16,283 nucleotides of DNA, from positions 1 to 16,283 of the forward strand of contig JASFME010000023.1 of NCBI GenBank assembly GCA_050117725.1. The letters are read 5' to 3'. The position numbers and the translations under genes are program-made. The notes below the pieces were generated by a model. The model saw only the letters and a program-made list of their open reading frames with translations, searched no databases and was not told where the DNA came from. Position 1 is the stretch's first letter; the number at the start of each line of letters is the position of its first letter. Source of the DNA: JASFJH01 sp050117725. GTDB taxonomy: Bacteria > Pseudomonadota > Gammaproteobacteria > AKS1. Positions 13,776-16,283 of this stretch are shown here, in pieces.

Positions 13776-16053
13776 TTTGCTTCTCCTCGATCTTCATTAA
13801 CAGCGGCGGCAGGAACAGAAAGTCCGCGGCCAGGGCAAAGCTGATGGTAATGGCAGTGAGCAGGCCCATGCCCGAGTTCAACTCGAAGGCGGACAGTGAC
13901 AACACCAGGAAGCCGGCGACCAGCACGACCGAGGTCACGACCAGCGCCATCCCCACCGTGGTAAAGGCGTAACGCACCGCGTCGGGCGAAGACATGCCCT
14001 CCTCGCGGCGGGCCCGCAGGTACTTGCTCAGGAAATGCACCGTGTCATCGACGATGATGCCGAGCGTCATGCTCGACACGACTGACAGGGCCAGTCCGAC
14101 CTTGCCGACAAGCAGGCCCCACAGGCCAAAGGCCATCGCCGCGGGTACCAGGTTCGGGATCATGCTGATCAGGCCAATCTTCACCGAACGCAGCGCGACA
14201 ACAAGCGTTAACGATATCAACAACAAGGCGATGGTCGTACCGAGCAACATGCTGCGGATATTGCGCGCGCCGATGTGCGCGAACATGATCGTCGAACTGG
14301 AACCTTTGGCCTGCATATAATCCGGCAGGTTTTGTTTAATCCAGTCATCGGACATCGCCTCCATGGCCAGCACATCGTTACTCGACACGTTGTTCATGGT
14401 CACGGTGACACGCGTCGAGGATTTGTCGACATTGATCTGGTTGTTCAGGTCGAGACCGAATGGCAGCGACAATTCATATAACAGCAGGTACTGCGCGGCG
14501 AGCGGGCGTTCCTCCGGCAGTTTGTACCATTCCGCATCATCACCGTGCATGTTGCGGTTGAGACGTTTCATGGTATCCGTCAACACGTTCACGTGCATGA
14601 CGTTTGCCTGCGCACGGTACCACTGTGCAAACTCATCGAGCTTGCGCAGGTAGACCGGTTCGGCGATCCCCCCGGCACCCTGCGCCGGGATGGAATACTC
14701 GATCATGTAAATGCCTGTCAGGTTCTCGCTCGAGTAATCGGTATGCCGGCGAAACTCGACTGTTTCGTCGAAGTATTTGACGAACTCGTCGTTAAGCTCG
14801 TTACGCGGCACAAACGACACCAGCATGACAATTGCGCCGGCCATAATGATAATCAGCCGTTTCCGGCTACTGATCACGAAATCAGCGAACTTGCCCATGA
14901 GTTCACTGCCGCGCTGGCGCGGCTTGTGCCTGACTGGCAGGATCATCATGAGCGCCGGCAGAATAGTGACTGACCAGATAAACGAGGCCGCCACACCCAT
15001 CGAAACAATATTGCCCAGTGTGCGGAACGGTGGCGCATCGCTGAAATTCATCGACAGGAAACCGAGTGCCGTGGTCAGGGATGTCAGGAACACGGGCTGC
15101 AGGTTGATGCGCATGCTCTCCAGCATGGCGGCCTTTTTATCGCGCGTACCGTTTAGCTTTTGCAGAAAGGTGATCAGGATATGCACGCTGTTCGCGACGG
15201 CGATGGTCATGATGATGGTCGGCGCCGAGGTGGTAGGCGGTGACAAGGCCAGGTGCATCCAGCCAGTCAGGCCGAGTGCGGCGAGTATCGAGGCGATGAT
15301 CACGGCAAGCGAGGCCACCGTCGCCGTGACACTGCGCAGCAATACGGCCAGCAGGATGATAACAAGCAGGAACATTGCCGGCACGAGGGTTTGCAGATCG
15401 GTCTGGCTGGCCTCGGAGAAGGCCGAATTCATGACGACCATGCCGGTCAGGTAGACATCGATGCCCGGGTAATCCTCGCGCATCTGCGCGGCAAGTTGTT
15501 TGGCATATTTTGCCGCCTCGGGTACTTCGAGATGCTGTGCCTTGCCGGGCAACTGAACGGTGACATTCACGCCGGTGGTACGCGCATCGGGCGAGACGAT
15601 ACGATTCACCAGCAACGGCTCCGCCAGGGCCACGGTCCTGATTTTCTCCAGCTGCGTATCGTCAAGTTGCATCGCATTACTGACGAGGTCGGCAACGATC
15701 AGGTCATCTTCCTCGGCATAGCTGTACTGGAAGTTCGTGACGGAATCGACGCGAATGGAATACGGTATCTTCCAGGCCCGGCTCGTCAGATCCTCGATGG
15801 CGGCGAGTGTCTCACGCGTAAACACCTTGCCGTCCTTTGGCGCAATCACAAACAGGACGTTGTCGTTCTTCGTATAGGTGTCCTGCAGGGCATCGAAGGC
15901 CTGCAATTGCGGGTTTTCTTCACTGAAAAAGATGCGGTAGTCGGTCGTGAAATACAGGTTACGGGCGCCCGAGGCCAGCAGGGCCAGCGCAACGAGGCTT
16001 GCCAGCAAGGTCACGTACTTGTGATCGAGAATCCATTCAATAATACGCAGCAT
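13729..16053 (-). CDS. RND superfamily (MMPL/HAE3-type) exporter
   Basis: The 774-residue inner-membrane protein shows the duplicated RND plan. A first helix (about 13-30) is followed by a periplasmic domain (about 35-220) and five helices (about 222-375). The second half has a helix near 400-415, a second periplasmic domain (about 418-598) and helices from about 600 to 752. The second half carries GIIVDDTVHFLSKY (665-678), with Asp669 and Asp670 as likely proton-relay residues. The matching site in the first half reads AVANSVHIL, with Asn288 where Asp670 aligns. Length and organisation fit HAE3/MMPL lipid or hydrophobe exporters rather than the larger multidrug pumps, and no adaptor-protein gene is present. 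GGGAG lies six bases before the ATG. The end overlaps the LolA-like gene by 47 bases. It is probably repressed by the TetR regulator upstream. Confidence 0.9.
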   Translation of the reverse strand: MLRIIEWILDHKYVTLLASLVALALLASGARNLYFTTDYRIFFSEENPQLQAFDALQDTYTKNDNVLFVIAPKDGKVFTRETLAAIEDLTSRAWKIPYSIRVDSVTNFQYSYAEEDDLIVADLVSNAMQLDDTQLEKIRTVALAEPLLVNRIVSPDARTTGVNVTVQLPGKAQHLEVPEAAKYAKQLAAQMREDYPGIDVYLTGMVVMNSAFSEASQTDLQTLVPAMFLLVIILLAVLLRSVTATVASLAVIIASILAALGLTGWMHLALSPPTTSAPTIIMTIAVANSVHILITFLQKLNGTRDKKAAMLESMRINLQPVFLTSLTTALGFLSMNFSDAPPFRTLGNIVSMGVAASFIWSVTILPALMMILPVRHKPRQRGSELMGKFADFVISSRKRLIIIMAGAIVMLVSFVPRNELNDEFVKYFDETVEFRRHTDYSSENLTGIYMIEYSIPAQGAGGIAEPVYLRKLDEFAQWYRAQANVMHVNVLTDTMKRLNRNMHGDDAEWYKLPEERPLAAQYLLLYELSLPFGLDLNNQINVDKSSTRVTVTMNNVSSNDVLAMEAMSDDWIKQNLPDYMQAKGSSSTIMFAHIGARNIRSMLLGTTIALLLISLTLVVALRSVKIGLISMIPNLVPAAMAFGLWGLLVGKVGLALSVVSSMTLGIIVDDTVHFLSKYLRARREEGMSSPDAVRYAFTTVGMALVVTSVVLVAGFLVLSLSAFELNSGMGLLTAITISFALAADFLFLPPLLMKIEEKQNETRAMDTVPADDPA

Positions 16054-16074
16054 AGTTGTCTCCCGCGTTATCCA

Positions 16075-16099
16075 TCAGGCTTGATGAGTCAAGCCCTGA
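16075..16099 (-). repeat. inverted repeat across the tetR stop codon
   Basis: GGCTTGA (16078-16084) and TCAAGCC (16089-16095) form a 7-base-pair stem with loop TGAG. Outer bases TCA and TGA extend it past a one-base bulge. It spans the TetR stop and lies about 20 bases before the exporter start. There is no T-run, so it is not a standard terminator; it might reduce readthrough into the exporter gene or serve as a protein-binding site. Confidence 0.35.
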
Positions 16100-16283
16100 G
16101 CGACTCCAGGTAGTCGAATACCGCCCGCATCGTGCCCACGACAATGTCCTCACGCCGGGCATTCTTTGCCATGCCGACCGCGCCCTCGATAGTCGCGACG
16201 ATGAACATGGCGACATTGTCGCAATCAATATCCTCGCGCACGAGGCCGGCGCCCTGGCCGCGGCTCAGTGCCTCGACAATGCT
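16089..16283 (-). CDS. TetR/AcrR family regulator, C-terminal part only
   Basis: The frame is open from the right edge for 64 codons to a TGA. The residues SIVEALSRGQGAGLVREDIDCDNVA, then FIVATIEGAVGMAKN and TMRAVFDYLESL, match the ligand-binding C-terminal domain of TetR regulators: a helix with RGQxxGxxRxDxD, then the helix with the typical EGA, then a final helix. The DNA-binding N-terminus lies outside the window. The stop is 35 bases before the exporter ATG on the same strand, so regulator and exporter are probably one transcript, and the regulator likely represses its own operon until a ligand related to the cargo binds. A different overlapping frame here (16037-16228) lacks any family character. 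Confidence 0.8.
   Translation of the reverse strand, partial: SIVEALSRGQGAGLVREDIDCDNVAMFIVATIEGAVGMAKNARREDIVVGTMRAVFDYLESLRA

Noticed and set aside
15253..16113. 286-codon plus-strand frame opposite the RND exporter
   Set aside because: It is antisense to the exporter; the His/Gln/Arg-rich product resembles no protein family.
16037..16228. 63-codon minus-strand frame overlapping the TetR end
   Set aside because: The frame that runs to 16089 has the TetR C-terminal pattern; this one is Ser/Arg-rich and crosses into the exporter start.
1..16283. CRISPR array, tRNA or rRNA genes, transposase or integrase genes
   Set aside because: Looked for on both strands by repeat pattern and family motifs; none seen.

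Overview
This window looks like chromosomal DNA of a moderately GC-rich gammaproteobacterium, probably one with sulfur metabolism. The basis is the lolC-lolD / DUF2062 / comEC neighbourhood (a familiar gammaproteobacterial arrangement, also seen in Pseudomonas), a proteobacterial agmatine-to-putrescine gene pair, and a sulfide:quinone oxidoreductase close to a secreted DsrE-like protein. I cannot name the genus. No tRNA, rRNA, CRISPR array or insertion sequence was seen. Genes fill almost everything; the longest gene-free stretches are about 230-240 bases.

Left block (1-4526), envelope and DNA uptake: a comEC gene cut by the left edge (minus), a small DUF2062 membrane protein (plus), then lolD and a single LolC/E-type permease gene (minus, overlapping by 8 bases), forming the ABC machine that releases lipoproteins from the inner membrane.

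Middle block (4756-8234, plus strand): a small conserved periplasmic protein followed by a clear intrinsic terminator, then agmatine deiminase, N-carbamoylputrescine amidase and a divergent DAHP-synthase-family enzyme. The first two convert agmatine to putrescine. The third is packed 6 bases behind the amidase, and its active site departs from the classical enzyme in several places.

Signalling and sulfur block (8235-11740): a six-helix membrane diguanylate cyclase and a secreted DsrE-like protein (plus), facing a sulfide:quinone oxidoreductase (minus). The oxidoreductase keeps three cysteines spaced like the Aquifex catalytic set. Upstream of it lies an FNR/Anr-type box, TTGAT-CCGC-GTCAA, whose centre falls at -41.5 relative to a plausible start, suggesting oxygen-responsive activation.

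Right block (11793-16283, minus): the end of a TetR-family regulator, a 774-residue RND/MMPL-type exporter, a secreted LolA-like protein whose gene overlaps the exporter gene by 47 bases, and a secreted outer-membrane beta-barrel protein ending in Phe. Together these could form an inner membrane to periplasm to outer membrane route for a hydrophobic cargo. This cassette, the divergent DAHP-synthase-like enzyme and the FNR-type control of the sulfide oxidase are the points most worth following.
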